This document shows positions 22,140 through 34,060 of a stretch of 64,000 nucleotides of DNA, piece by piece (the stretch's first letter is position 1; every line of letters begins with the position of its first letter). The DNA lies in assembly GCA_029204045.2 (NCBI GenBank), contig CM055076.1, forward strand, positions 25,802,542 to 25,866,541. The letters are read 5' to 3'. This DNA comes from Tillandsia leiboldiana. Its lineage: Eukaryota > Streptophyta > Magnoliopsida > Poales > Bromeliaceae. The notes under the pieces are model-generated. The model made no database searches and was not told the DNA's origin. It was given only the letters and a program-made list of their open reading frames with translations. The translations under genes and the position numbers were made by a program.

Positions 22140-24307
22140 CGTATTAAATAGTAAAAACTTATAAAATTTAGGTGCCCGAGCAGCAAGACACACAAACGAC
22201 GCGAGTAGGTGCGACTAACAAAAATCGAACAATACTGAGTTTCCAAATATTCCAATTTCGGCTCCAAAACCCTCCACAACCCATCCACTACCTTTGGACA
22301 CACGAGGAAGTAAGGATGACCAGCCAACAAGGCTCGACAACCGACGGAATGCGTTCAAGTTGACATAACTGAATTCCGAAATAGAACCACGTTCGCACGA
22401 TCGATTTGGCCGATAATCGCGCCGGAATTCCAAAATAAGCACTGCGATAGTTACGGGCCTAGGACGACTAGTCCAAAGGTCAAACACAACTCATACACGC
22501 TTTCCGAGGCAACCCTCATGAAACAATTGCACAAAAACCTCAAAACATACACTAACAAGCAAGATTAAAATATAAAAATAAAATATTTAAGCATTTTATC
22601 AAAATTTTCATGCTTTGGAATCCAACTATCACCACAGCCCGACAGGTCTCGACGTTCCAAAGGCGATGCTCACTGTCCGAAGTGAAAACGGGCACCGGAG
22701 AGCGCGCCGGGGCAAGCCGAACCTCAAAATCCAATATTGCCGGGGACGGCACAGTCAAACACGCAAACCGAGGCAAAACCGGTGTCGGCTAAGGTGAGCA
22801 CAGCGATCTACACACTCACAGGACGGCCGTGCTCCCTTGCGGCGACGCCACCAGCGGCCGGGGTGGCCGGAACGAGAAGCGCGGTTGCTGGCTGCGCGTG
22901 GGCTGGGTAGCGCGCAGGAGCGCGGGAGCGGCGCGCAAAACGGAGCAGCGCGCTGGCAGTGCACGGCTCACAGGTTGGCAGCGCGCGGCGCACGGTGCAT
23001 ACGTGCAGCGCACAACGCGCAGCACGCGGGCTGGGGCAGCGCGCAGCGCGGCCAGGCACGCAGGGCGTACGGCTGGCAGCAGGCGCGCGGCGCGCCGACC
23101 GAGGCAGGGGCGCCGGGCGCGGGGGCTGCAGGCGCGCGGCTGGGGGCAGGGCGCGCGGCTAGGCAGCAAGGCGCGCTGCCAGGCAGCAGAAGGCGCGGGC
23201 GCAGGCAGCGCGCGGCGCGAGCGCGGCTAGGGCGCAGAGCTCGCTGCAGGGGAAGGGCGCCCGGGGGGAAGGGCGCCCGGATCTGGAGGTGGGAGCCCGG
23301 ATGCCTGCATCCACGGCTCCGGCGACGACGGCAACAGCGGCGGCGGCGGCTACGAGGTAGGAGATGGGGTTTGGTTTAAGGGAGGAGGTTAGGGAAAAAG
23401 AGATAGGATTTCACTTTTTCTTTTTTTTTTCTTTTTTTCTTTTAGAAAAATCACTCATCTCTTTTTAAAAATCTTTTGCAAAAAATCCCTTAGGTCCCAA
23501 ATCCATTTTCCAAATTCGAAATTTCAAATCTCAATATCTTCGGAAAAAATGCCAAAAGCCAAAATGTACCAAAAAGATCGATTTTACAAATCTCGATGCA
23601 ACTGTTCCCAAATGATCAAAATTCGTATTTTCGATTCGATAATCTCGCAAAACGTACAAATTTGGAAGATCCGGGTATCGGATTTGAAATCCGACCACAC
23701 CACCGCGTTCAATTCGACGACGCCATCAAAGTGATGATCCTCTTTTTCGAAAAGCTCATTAGATTCAAAAGTTAGTCATTTTCTGAAGAAAAACTCGATT
23801 TTTATGATTTTTTCGTTGAACTTCGTTTTCTACGCTTTTCGGTGCAACCAGCACAGCGAATTCAAAAACGGACTTGACCACTCCCTCCGGCACTGATTCA
23901 CAAAAAAAAAATCAGTAAAGAAAATTTTGAAAATTTAATTCTCAAAATGTTAAAATTAATACCCTCTTTAAATTTTCAGGATTAATTTCGAATTTTAATT
24001 AAATTCTAAAATTCAAAATTTACGGTTTCCTACAACCTCAGTCGGCACTGGTTACCCAGGGCAGAGCATTCACCTGGTCCTGTTTGAACCCAGTTAGGAC
24101 GCTAGCTACCATTGGTTGGATATAGATCAATGATAGGACCCAATGAAACCATGGGTTAAAGTTCAGGATTACGCCATATAATCCCCATCCAACCCAGACC
24201 CGATCTGGACCTAGTTTCTTTACTGATCCTTTCATTGAGCATGTATGCCTTGGCATATTGTTCATTTACATAATATTAATCTTTGATACGAATGCTCATC
24301 ATGTTTT
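22140..24307. other. Unassigned region with a GC-rich core (22780-23345)
   Basis: The core is extremely GC-rich (GCGCGC, GGCAGC, GGCGCGCGGC words), with moderately balanced sequence on both sides and AT-rich sequence beyond. Frames there are Arg/Ala/Gly low complexity in several phases, so I see no gene. The flanks (short direct words such as AAAATCGATTTT, GATCAAAATTCG) look like LTR sequence, but I found no TG/CA ends, primer site or second copy. Confidence 0.45.
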
Positions 24308-24317
24308 NNNNNNNNNN
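24308..24317. other. Assembly gap (10 N)
   Basis: A run of 10 N in AT-rich repeat sequence. Confidence 0.99.
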
Positions 24318-25340
24318 CAAGTGGGTATTTCATATAACTTTTTCCATAAATTTTGAAAATAAAAAATTTTACGCACAAATTACACCCTGAGATGAATATT
24401 TTGGAGCAAATTTTGTCGAAATCGAAGCATCGAACAAAAATTTATAAAATTTTCAAGTCATTACTACGCGAGCAGTTATCTGCAGAAATCTAACTACTTC
24501 AACTTCATAATGCAATTTTTAATAATTACCAACAAAATTATTAAATTTCAATTTTAAAATACTAATTACTAAATATTATTTATAATTTATATATAGAAAT
24601 CGTCTCCGTCCCTTCGTACGGATCACACCCGTCATCTCCATGTTCTTCTTATTTTTATTTTTATTTTAATTTCAAGACTTGAATTCAATGTGCGCGTCGA
24701 ATTCATATAACATAGACTTTTTTATTTACAAAATATACCATTTCTAAAATTTACAAATAATAATATTTTATTATATTATTTATATAATAATAGAGAGAGT
24801 TGAATTTAATTTTATTTTAATAAAAGCAAGCTAATTTCTGCGAATTTATTTTTCTTAGCTCTCTGAGGGTTTCTAATACTCGTGAGCTTTTTTTTAAAAA
24901 AAGTTCTAATAGCTACCTTAGTAGATTCTAGTGGATTTAAAATTTCTTCAATAAAATTGATGAAATTCAAAATAAATGGCTAATATATCACAAATGATTG
25001 TTTTTCATAATTTTTGAAAACTAAAGGTCCAATACACAAAATACAATCTAAGACAAATATCTTAAACTAGTTTTGAGCAATGTGTAGTTTGCAGAAATCT
25101 GACTACTTCAACTTTATAATACAATTTCTAATAATTATCAACAAAATTTTTAAATTTTAATTTTAAAATATTAATTACTAAATATTATTTATAATTTATA
25201 TATAAAAGTACATCAGGGAGCTTTTGCTTCGTCCCTACGCAAACTCGACTCTCGTGGTTTCGTACGTGTTCTCTTCAAGTGTTTTTTTTATTTTTATTTT
25301 TTTTATTTATTTTTTTTTTTATATACTTAGGATAATCTTT
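24318..25340. repeat. AT-rich dispersed repeat modules, two in tandem
   Basis: The module ACTACTTCAACTT..ATAATACAATTTCTAATAATTA..AACAAAATT, ending TTTATAATTTATATA, occurs twice (~24480-24598 and ~25090-25202). Each copy is followed by a CGTCCC-containing tail. Related copies lie at 15.3, 28.6, 55.2 and 56.4 kb. No gene is visible. Confidence 0.6.
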
Positions 25341-25349
25341 AATCTAGAT

Positions 25350-26100
25350 AAGTTATTATATTTTATCACCATCTGATTTATAAAAGTTAACATTTTTATA
25401 TATTTTATAAATTATAATAATTTACTAGTCTATTTAATAATAAATTTTTATGGTAAAACAAAAGGTAAATTATACTTTCAGTCCTTAAATTATGAGGGAC
25501 GTGACATTTTGGACTTAAATTTTAATTTATTATGAACTTAAATTTTAATTTATTATAATTTTTAATATGAACTATTGACACTTTAGCCTTTAAACTTTAA
25601 TTAGTTGTAGTTTCTCGCTCAAACTGTGAAGTATGTTATAATTTAGTCCTCAAACTTTTTGAATTATAGTAATACCCTACTTGATGATACAACAATGACT
25701 AAAATGCTATATTATTTTCATATATAATTTATTCATTCTTATTTTTTTAAAAAATAAGATTGTGAAACTTAATTGCAATAATTCAACAAATTTAAATATT
25801 AAAGTGTCAAATGCCTTTTAGGTTTGGCTAGAAATTGCACTCAATTAAAGTTTAAAAACTAAAGTGTAATGTGCTGCATAGTTCGAGTCAAAACTTGCAA
25901 AAGATAAAATTATATAACAACAAAGTAAAATTTTTCGAATGCACAATGACAATAAAATTTGTCAGATTTTTCGGACACAAAATACTGAAACATAAATATT
26001 TTAGATTTTTCGAATACAGTCTGACAAAATATATAATACAGTAGGTCACAAGAGAAATTTAAAACTAATATCTAATATATCTTTCAAAACTTCAAAATAT
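25350..26100. repeat. Dispersed ~700 bp repeat, family R
   Basis: It is built of alternating phrases, 'TTAGTCCTCAAA', 'ATTAGTTGTAATTT' and 'CTTGATGATGCAA', ending in GGACACAAAATACTGAAACAT. Matching copies occur near 28850-29085 plus 35847-36140, 42000-42730, 42790-43529 and 57837-58500. Non-coding; class unknown. Confidence 0.7.
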
Positions 26101-26259
26101 TTTATTTACTTGTAAAAGATCACAATATTTTTATTAATTTTATATAATGTTTTCAAATATTCTCATTTTTATTAGGATTTACTACTTAGAGTAGATTTTA
26201 AAAAAATATTTTGATAATTTTATAAAGAATTTAAAATTTTTGAATAGTAATCGCAATAA

Positions 26260-27260
26260 GTGCTGGTAGGGAAAAGTCAGGAGGGAGGATGTTTCTTAGA
26301 AACAACACTGTCCAAACCATTTGCTTCCAAATATTTGTTTATATAGTTCATCCTCATCTCTCGCTCCTCAATAATAAAACATCTGTATACTTCAAGAGCT
26401 TCTTAATTTGGTTGCAGTATTTTCTCTGGTTCAATTTGAGATTCTTTTGGAGCAGCTACTTATTCAATCTCCTTTTGGGTCTGTGGTTAGTTGTTCTTCT
26501 TCTGCTCATTCTTTTTAATTAGTTTTTAATTTCCAAAGATTCTTTTTTTTTATATATATTAATTTTTTAGCTATCAACTAGTTGATTATGTAAGGTACAG
26601 ATAGTATAGTATGTTTTTGTTGATTAATTCATTATTTGGATTCACATGATCGATCTTTGGAAACAAGATAACAAAAGATAATAATTGAGGTAGAATAATT
26701 TGGCCTTTTTAGTTTTTTGTTGATGATTAAGCATCTAAATCAATGATCAATACCATACAAGATAATTAAAGATACATAAACTTACTAGAAAAAGAGTTAT
26801 ATGATTTTAGAATTTTATTTTCTGACTCCTAAAATTTAGTAATCTTGGTCCATAGAAATGGTCAAAATTAGCAACCTTCTAAAAATAAAATTAAAAATTT
26901 CTTTAATTCACAATCTTGGTTGTAGATTTTGATCTAGATAGTTGAGTGAATTTTATTTATAATCAAAAATTTAAATTTAGCTTGTTTGTCTTTTCTATTT
27001 ACCTATTCAACTGGTGCACTAGCGTCATTTCAAAAGGTAGCATGCTATTCACTTCGTTTATTCTTTTTAAAAGTAAACTTAACTGAAAATGTAAAACAAT
27101 TAGGTTTCAAACTCAGGATCTCAGATACCAACTATTAAATTCTTTGCCACTCGCGTTAGGGACAATTAATAAAACTTTACCATATTGATGAGTGAAAGAT
27201 CTTATTTCTTTAATAAATTGCTATCAGATCAATTTTTAATAAAATTATATTTATATGCTA
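26260..27260 (+). promoter_or_regulatory. Orphan CNL promoter, exon 1 and intron 5' part, no gene attached
   Basis: A TATA box (TTTATATAG near 26337-26345), the leader block (CTTCAAGAGCTTCTTAATTT..GGGTCTGTG) and donor GTTAGT at 26486 match the leaders of the other CNL genes. Intron homology (GATCAATACCATACAAGATA, then TGCTATCAGATCAAT) continues to about 27250. No coiled-coil, NB-ARC or LRR sequence follows; a LINE-like segment starts near 27540. This is the 5' remnant of another cluster member whose coding region is gone. Confidence 0.7.
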
Positions 27261-27539
27261 AAATTTTTATTTGAATAGATTTTGATCTTCCTCAGAATTA
27301 AATTCTGGTTCTGGTTCGTCTCCGCCTGCAACTTGTTATTTTTTCTCTGTTGTCTCTTAATGAACTAAAATATGTTGAGCTTTAGCTTGTGGTAATGAAT
27401 AGAGATTATTATGTAATTTCATAAATTCTTCGGCACTGTAATTAGAGGTATTACTAAATTTATGAAATTAAATTTCTACAAAATTTAAATATTTTAAGTC
27501 ATATTTACTTGTCTCCATTGTCAAAATCTAACACTCCGT

Positions 27540-28350
27540 TGAGCACCATGGCCTAGCCCTCTTGCAAAATTTGTATAATTGTAAACTGCAGCAGTTTTCG
27601 TCTCTCTTTGTGTGGTTGCGACATTCCGTTGATGATGGCAAGGTTCCGTTCCGAGATCCTTTGTTTCTTTTAACAGCTTACATCTAGACTGAGGTGTTAA
27701 ACATCCTGTATTTTTGGTCCTGCTTTCATCTGAGAACCCTTCTCACCTAACCCTCTGTTTTGACTATGCCATCTTTGTTAGACCTGCCATGTTTAGTTGG
27801 AAAAGGATCAACTATAGAGGGTTAACTAATGTCATCAATTGCTAAAGCCATCTCTTCGCTCTTCCGCCTTTTATTTTCTAAGGGAACTTTTGAGGCTCTT
27901 ATGATGGATCTAGGTTTGGCAGAAAGAGACCACTGTTTTAAGCTAAGGTTTGGAGGGATGAGGGTTTTAGGAAGGCTTAATCAGCTGAGAAGGGCTATGA
28001 CTTAACTTTACAAGGCTGTGTTAAAAGCTGAATTTCATGCATGTAGACCTTCAGAGTATAGTTATTGGGTTGACCATGCACTTGGACTTCAAATTTCTCT
28101 TCGTTTTTTAATGGTTGCTGCTATTACATTGGGTCAAAGTTGCTATGCGGCGGGCAGCGAGATGTTTCGTCCGCGAAATATTGTTGTTGTAATGCTGGTT
28201 CTTGTTGTTTTGGGCCTGTATGTGTAGTTACTTCTGTTCTTATTTTGCTTTCCGGGCTGTAACCCCACTCCGTGCGGGGGGCCACCTCGGCTACTTGTGT
28301 AACTTTCTCAAATAGGGTTTAATCCTGTTTAATCAAAAAAAATAAACCTG
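27540..28350 (+). mobile_element. LINE-like 3' end (5' truncated)
   Basis: The region is unlike its AT-rich surroundings and ends in a 3'UTR-like stretch (GGGCTGTAACCCCACTCCG, GGCTACTTGTGTAACTTTC) followed by an A-rich tail near 28335-28350. This resembles plant L1-type LINE 3' ends. No reverse-transcriptase motif is visible; the 69-codon frame at 28018-28227 is unrecognised. Moderate to low certainty. Confidence 0.4.
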
Positions 28351-28849
28351 GGTTAAGCACCCTAGTACTGATTTTAATTTTGTATAATTATTATCCTCTC
28401 TCTTATCTAAAATCTACTCTTAAAAATTCTAGGTGTTTATTTTAATTTTCGTTTCAATAATAAACTATATATTTTTTACTAATTCGTTCTTTTATTTTTT
28501 ATTTCAATGCAATACGATTCTATTCCTTGTTCCCATTTCAATAATGAACCAAAAATATTTTTAATATTTTAACAGTAACTTTTTAAAATTTATAATTTCT
28601 ATAGATAAAATTTTTAAATAAGATATATATTAAATTAAATTTTATTTTTAAAATATTTATTATCAAATATTATTTATAATTTTTATATATACAGAAGCAC
28701 ACCATGGGCAGGCACTAATCATAGGTCGTACCATTAATTGCTACGTCCGAGACAACTTTCGAGGTCATGCTAGTCTTTTTGTTTATTTATTATTTTAATT
28801 TCAGGACCCACAGCCCCACGCGCGTAATATTTTTTATATTTTATTTTAT

Positions 28850-29085
28850 AATAAATTTAGATAATAAAATAAAAAATAAATTATATTTTTATTTCTCAAA
28901 TTATAAGAAATAAAATATTTTAATTTTAAAATTTTAATTTATTATAATTTTTTAATTCAAAACTATCAGATGGTATTATTTTAATTTTCAAACTTTAATT
29001 AGTTATAATTTTTTTTTTCAAACTATAAAATATGTTATAATTTAATTCTTAAATATTTTAAACTAAAATAATATCTCACTTGATG
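28850..29085. repeat. Family R copy, left half (split by the inverted-arm element)
   Basis: Family R sequence runs to CACTTGATG at 29077-29085 and resumes with the same nine bases at 35847. The unsplit copy at 58048-58056 has these bases once. Confidence 0.75.
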
Positions 29086-31350
29086 TAGTACCCGAGAAAT
29101 TCGAATTTGAATTTGAAAAATTCAAAGGTGAATGTGAATGAGAAAATGCAAAAGAAACCTAAGTTGTTGTATACCGGTGTGCAAATTATACAGTTTACGA
29201 AGCACTATTTTCTGTCTTTCAGATCCGAGTCTAATCTCGAAAATCTGAAATTACCAGTGCGACCGTCTTATCGAATCGATCGAAAATGGTATAAAAAAGA
29301 TTTTCGATTCGACGGTCAGATCGTCCAGAAATCAGAGGAGAAGCTGGTGGGGCCCACGACTTAAGTCGTGAATAGTAACCCCTCATTTAATCCCCTGCCG
29401 AGCGAACGTTGGCCGATTCACTGTCTGGAGTCCGAATCTAACGATCCAGGTAGTCGATTTGAATGGCATCAATGTTCTGAGCGCAGTGGCGCTGACAAAA
29501 TTTGTGTTTGATGACTCTAAAGCATCATAAATCGTGCCACATAGTATAAATCCACTGTATTTAATGGATTTCGAATTTTTAGAGGATCGAACTCAAGAAA
29601 CCAAAACCGCTAATCAGTAGATTTCGTTGAGCCGGACGTTGTGGTGGTGTCCGTTTTTTTCGTTTGACGACTCGATCATCTCGAAAAGCGTAAAATACTA
29701 AAAAATTTGCAGTATTTTGCAAGAAGTCCTAATATTTTATGTGTCAAATGCAATGAGGTTATTTGGAGAAGGACTTCTATGCATAAATGACCTACAGATA
29801 TGGATTGAATTGTAATGAACAAGGTTTAGAGGGACTAAGTTGCAATGAAAGGGAAAATTCACTAATAACACTATGCACTAGTGTTGTGGGTTTGGGGGGC
29901 AGTTACAACTGCTCATCCATATTCCTTCCACCTTCTCTGCCACGAAGCCAAGTCCCTGGGAACCGTTCTTCATGGGATAAAGCAAGGTGAAGAAGATGAT
30001 GTTGCAAGGTTCTTGGCAACCGAGTTGAAGTGGAAAAGAACAAGCAAACCAGAGATTTCTTGCACCTAACCTCCATCAAAGGTTTCTCCTTCTTCCTCTG
30101 CATCTTCCCCGTGAGCCGTACCATCAGCCGCCGCCGAGGATCGCCGGAAAAGCAAGATCCTTGCCGGATTTCGGGTTGTGGAGGAAGGGTTGCACCAAGG
30201 TGGCCTGGGTTCTCTTCCAGAGCATCCAGAGGACCTCTACAATCTGCAGAAGACTAGCCAAGGTGGTCCCGTCGCCTGCTGTGGCCGCGCGACGCTGCGA
30301 GGAGCAAGAACCGGCTTCTTCCATCTTCTCCAACTCCGGCGAAGGTGAGGTCTATTTTCCCTTGGTTTTATTGGCCCAAGATCCATGGCAGAGTCTTAAT
30401 GAGGTCTTGTAGACTTCCCCTGCCAAGTCCCGAACCTCCATGCACGGTCGTTTGCCGGCGGTGAAGTTGCACCGCAGGAAAACTGGTTTTGCTCCGCCGC
30501 GGCCAACCGTCGCATCCGGCGGCTCGGGTCTTGAACCAAAATGATGGAAATCTTCTGTTGAGTCTAATGAACACTCCCATAAAGTTTCATGGCTTTTGGC
30601 TTAGTGTGCAAGTCGCAGACCTAAGCCCTAGCTTCGGGCTATTGAGGGTTTGGCCGAGCTTGCTGCTCCGGCGCCGGCGCTGCCTCTTACCGCCGGCCAT
30701 ACCCTCAGTTGCCTTCACAAGGTCGAAACGGCCCCATGCACGCACTTGCATGCATCCCTTGCTGGCCGGTTATGAATCCGCCATTAATGCCCTCAAGATT
30801 GAGCTTTCCGACCAACGGCCGCCGCCTGCTGCCAGAGCTTGCTTCAAGGTACCCAGAGCAATTCTCTGGAGTTCCTCTACCTGATGCTTACCTTAGTTTC
30901 CCACTTGACCATTAGTGTGCTAAGCTGGCCCATGCCGAGCTCCACCAAGATTGCATGCATGGCCGTGGCTGCTCCGCCCACTGTTCCAGCGGCTTTACGG
31001 CCACCCATTTGTGAGCCATAGACTTCTGCTGGTTCCCTGAACCTGATGTTCACCTCAAATGGGAGGATGACTGATGGGATTGTTGGTTCCCACTTGTTGG
31101 GCCCTAATGAAGTCTAGGTTGGGTTTTGAGTTGTTCCAGCAGCTTCGCAACTTCGTAACAGTGAGCCTTAGCATCCATACCATCCCCTGAGCTTGATGCT
31201 CACCTCAGACCAAATTTGGACTGAAGGGATTGGTGATTCTAGTATGCCAAGCCCTAATAGACACTTGTTGCTTCTTATATTGTTCCAGCAGCTATGGGGC
31301 TGCACTAAGATGAGCCTCTGAGTTTCTTCAACCCACTGAGCTTGATGCTC
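29086..31350 (+). repeat. Left inverted arm
   Basis: From the outside: an AT-rich terminal stretch, a moderately GC region with TATAAAT near 29545, a GC-rich block around 30060-30800 with several short frames (30030-30257, 30489-30884), and a tandem ~150 bp repeat at the inner end. The paired frames in both arms differ by several residues and some are cut short, so protein function is not supported. Confidence 0.8.
30885..31350 (-). repeat. ~150 bp tandem repeat in left arm
   Basis: Mirror image of the right-arm repeat: diverged units, each marked by TGATGCT(C/T)ACC or its variants with CTGAGCTTGATGCTC at the innermost copy. Confidence 0.6.
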
Positions 31351-31362
31351 TCTGATACCAAA

Positions 31363-31517
31363 TGTAACAATCCGACCCACTAGCAATAATAACTCGTTGA
31401 ACCCAAACCACAGCCCAAAATGCTTAAGCCCAGTTATTATTACTAGTGTCCATATCATCTTATAAACCCAATCACAATTCCATCCACATCCGATGTGGGA
31501 CTATTGGGGGTGTCACA
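31363..31517 (-). mobile_element. TRIM LTR inside the inverted-arm element
   Basis: TGTAACAATCCGACCC...GGGGGTGTCACA, 155 bp. A primer-site complement (TCTCTGATACCA, 31349-31360) adjoins it, overlapping the inner end of the left arm. Confidence 0.75.
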
Positions 31518-31526
31518 GATCTAATC

Positions 31527-33560
31527 TGTCACGCCCCGAGTTTCAAAACAGCGGTAGAAATTTTTTTTTTTTTAAATCATCAGAGTACATATTGAAACCC
31601 GTGACGTAGACAGACCGCCACATGCACAGGGAACCCTCTGTCCACTGGGATAGAGTCTCCCCTGTACATGCTCGGCTATACAAATACAATACTGAATCAG
31701 AGGCGACGTAAACAATAACTGAAAGTAACTAGTACATGTCCAACATACATCACATGATCCACATCTCCAAAAATATAATACAGACTAAGCACTGAATGTG
31801 AAATATTGGGAATCTGTAGTCGATAACAGGGTCAACTCTACCGTGACAGCTCACTGGATCGTCCCAATCTCTCAACACCCGACTGACCTGAAAAATAGTC
31901 ACCCAGGGGGTGTGAGATACACTCTACATGTATCCCAGTGGGCACGATGGGCCGAGAAATAGCAAGTCGTACCTACTGGATACTGTAATAAGCGGATAGC
32001 AAAATAGGCTATAATCACAAGGCTGAATAACTGTATACTGTACTGATCTAATCATGCTGAGTAATAAGTAGAAAGAGCTTAATAACTATATGTTGTACTG
32101 TACTAGGCATGCTATGTAATAAGCAAAAAGGAAAGCAGGGTACCATGATCATGTGCTAAGCAATAAAGCTAGTATCACATATAAAGCTGAGTAGGCTATA
32201 ACTGGCAATCATGTAAACCTGGTCAATCTCGATGAACAATAATACTGATCATGCTATAGAACAAAGCAAGTATGATAAACATAAATATCAAAGCTGTAAA
32301 CAAAGAGTACGAACAGTCATGTGCGAGTCATGCCAATAAATGCTGGAGTAATCAATGCAAATCATGCATCAATGATAGAAATCAAGTACCCAATCCATAC
32401 CACTGTTGGTCGTTGGGTCCTCAGGCTATTGCCACTGTTGGACACTAGGACCTCAGGCTAAGCTGCCATAGAGCAGGACCTCAGGCAATTGCCACTGTTG
32501 GTCACTGGGGCCTCAGGCTATTGCCACTTTTGGACATCCAACATGTTATCATAACCTCACCAGGCTCACGGGTCTATGTGACGACCTCTCTACCGGTAAA
32601 GAACGCACTGTGGGGGATCAGACCCACTGCGATCGTGAATGAAAAGCTAGTGCTCTAGCAATCATAATGCTGATACTCAAGCTCGCGGCCCAACGACCGA
32701 ACCATCGGCTACAAGCCGGGAAAATCCCACTCGGGATGCTGAAAGCTGTAATATCAACTGATGCAGTATAACTGAAACTGTATAACAGAAGCTGTATAAT
32801 AGAAGCTGTATACTGAAACTGAACTCCTATTCTAACATGCAGTATAGAACATGAATGCTGAATAAACAGAACTGATGACCAATCAGGCATGACATATGTC
32901 CAGATATATATCTACTGATACTGGAAGTAAAATGCATAAAGGAAAGCTCATCTGTGGAATCAAGGCTACCAACAAAACAGGGGTCCGTCCTACCACAGTA
33001 CCCGTAGGGCCGAAATGATAAAGCCCGGACCGAAGATAAACCCACCTCAACACAAGCGATCCTGAAATCCGCTGGGAGGCTCACTGGCTAGCGGCTGACT
33101 GCTGGTACCTGAATAATAGATACAAGTCAATAATAGACTCTCTCTCATACCCATCCCACTGACTCACTGTGTGTGGACAAGCTATACGGAAAACTTCGCT
33201 AAAGTCCCGGGATTTTGCCAGAATTTTTGAAAATCCGATTCCTGCTCAACGAAAGCCGTTGGATCTCCAACGAAGGGTTTAAAGATCATGGGCACACAGC
33301 CCAAAACAGCCCATGAGGATACAATTGCAATTAAACCCCTAGGGTTTCCCAAAATTGCATAAAAACCCTCCAAAAACTCAAGTTTTTGCAATTACTTCAC
33401 AACCACACATCTCCAAACTGAACCGAGGGCACTTGTAGGTGGGCCTCGACATACTGAACGCCGTGCTCACCATTTGGGAGCAGCGCGGAACCCGAGGACA
33501 ACTTCGGGTCAACATATACTTTGCAATTAGGCCCAAGTTGCCAATTTTCACACTTACACT
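31527..33560 (-). mobile_element. Solo Gypsy LTR, family B
   Basis: It starts TGTCACGCCCCGAG and shares blocks in order with 43867-45760: GACAGACCGCCACATG, CACCCAGGGGGTGTGAGATA, GTACCTACTGGATAC, CCGGACCGAAGATAA. The preceding CTAATC (31521-31526) matches the short spacer seen between primer site and LTR in other copies. The outer end, near 33490-33580, is not sharply defined. The ORFs in it are chance frames. Confidence 0.75.
32398..32532. repeat. Short tandem repeat, ~40-50 bp unit
   Basis: CCACTGTTGG followed by CCTCAGGCTA(T/A)(T/G) recurs four times with slight changes, within the family B LTR. Confidence 0.75.
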
Positions 33561-33581
33561 TGACCGAACCCAATTTTTTAG

Positions 33582-34060
33582 GTGAGCATCAAGCTCAGTG
33601 GGTCGAAGAAACTCAGAGGCTCACCTTAGTGCAGCCCCATAGCTGCTGGAACAGTATAAGAAGCAACAAGTGTCTATTAGGGCTTGGCATACTAGAATCA
33701 CCAATCCCTTCAGTCCAAATTTGGTCTGAGGTGAGCATCAAGCTCAGGGGATGGTATGGATGCTAAGGCTCACTGTTACGAAGTTGCGAAGCTGCTGGAA
33801 CAACTCAAAACCCAACCTAGACTTCATTAGGGCCCAACAAGTGGGAACCAACAATCCCATCAGTCATCCTCCCATTTGAGGTGAGCATCAGGTTCAGGGA
33901 ACGAGCAGAAGTCTATGGCTCACAAAGGGGTGGCCGTAAAGCCGCCGGAACAGTGGGCGGAGCAGCCACGGCCATGCATGCAATCTTGGTGGAGCTCGGC
34001 ATGGGCCAGCTTAGCACACTAGTGGTCAAGTGGGCAACTAAGGTAAGCATCAGGTAGAGG
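33582..34060 (+). repeat. ~150 bp tandem repeat in right arm
   Basis: GTGAGCATCA (or GTAAGCATCA) begins units at 33582, 33731, 33881 and 34043, spacings 149, 150 and 162. Units share AGCTCAG or GTTCAGG and a later GC(T/C)GC(T/C)GGAACA. Confidence 0.7.

Noticed and set aside
22829..23379. ORFs of 133 and 180 codons
   Set aside because: Overlapping frames in a GC-rich tract with repetitive Ala/Arg/Gly content and no domain.
28018..28227. 69-codon hydrophobic ORF
   Set aside because: Lies in a LINE-like 3' segment with no homology I know and no start context.
30030..30884. Genes in the inverted arm (75- and 131-codon ORFs)
   Set aside because: No recognisable domain; copies in the other arm vary in length and frame; more likely non-coding transposon sequence.
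32398..32532. CRISPR-like array
   Set aside because: Eukaryotic LTR sequence; units are imperfect tandem repeats without unique spacers of constant length.
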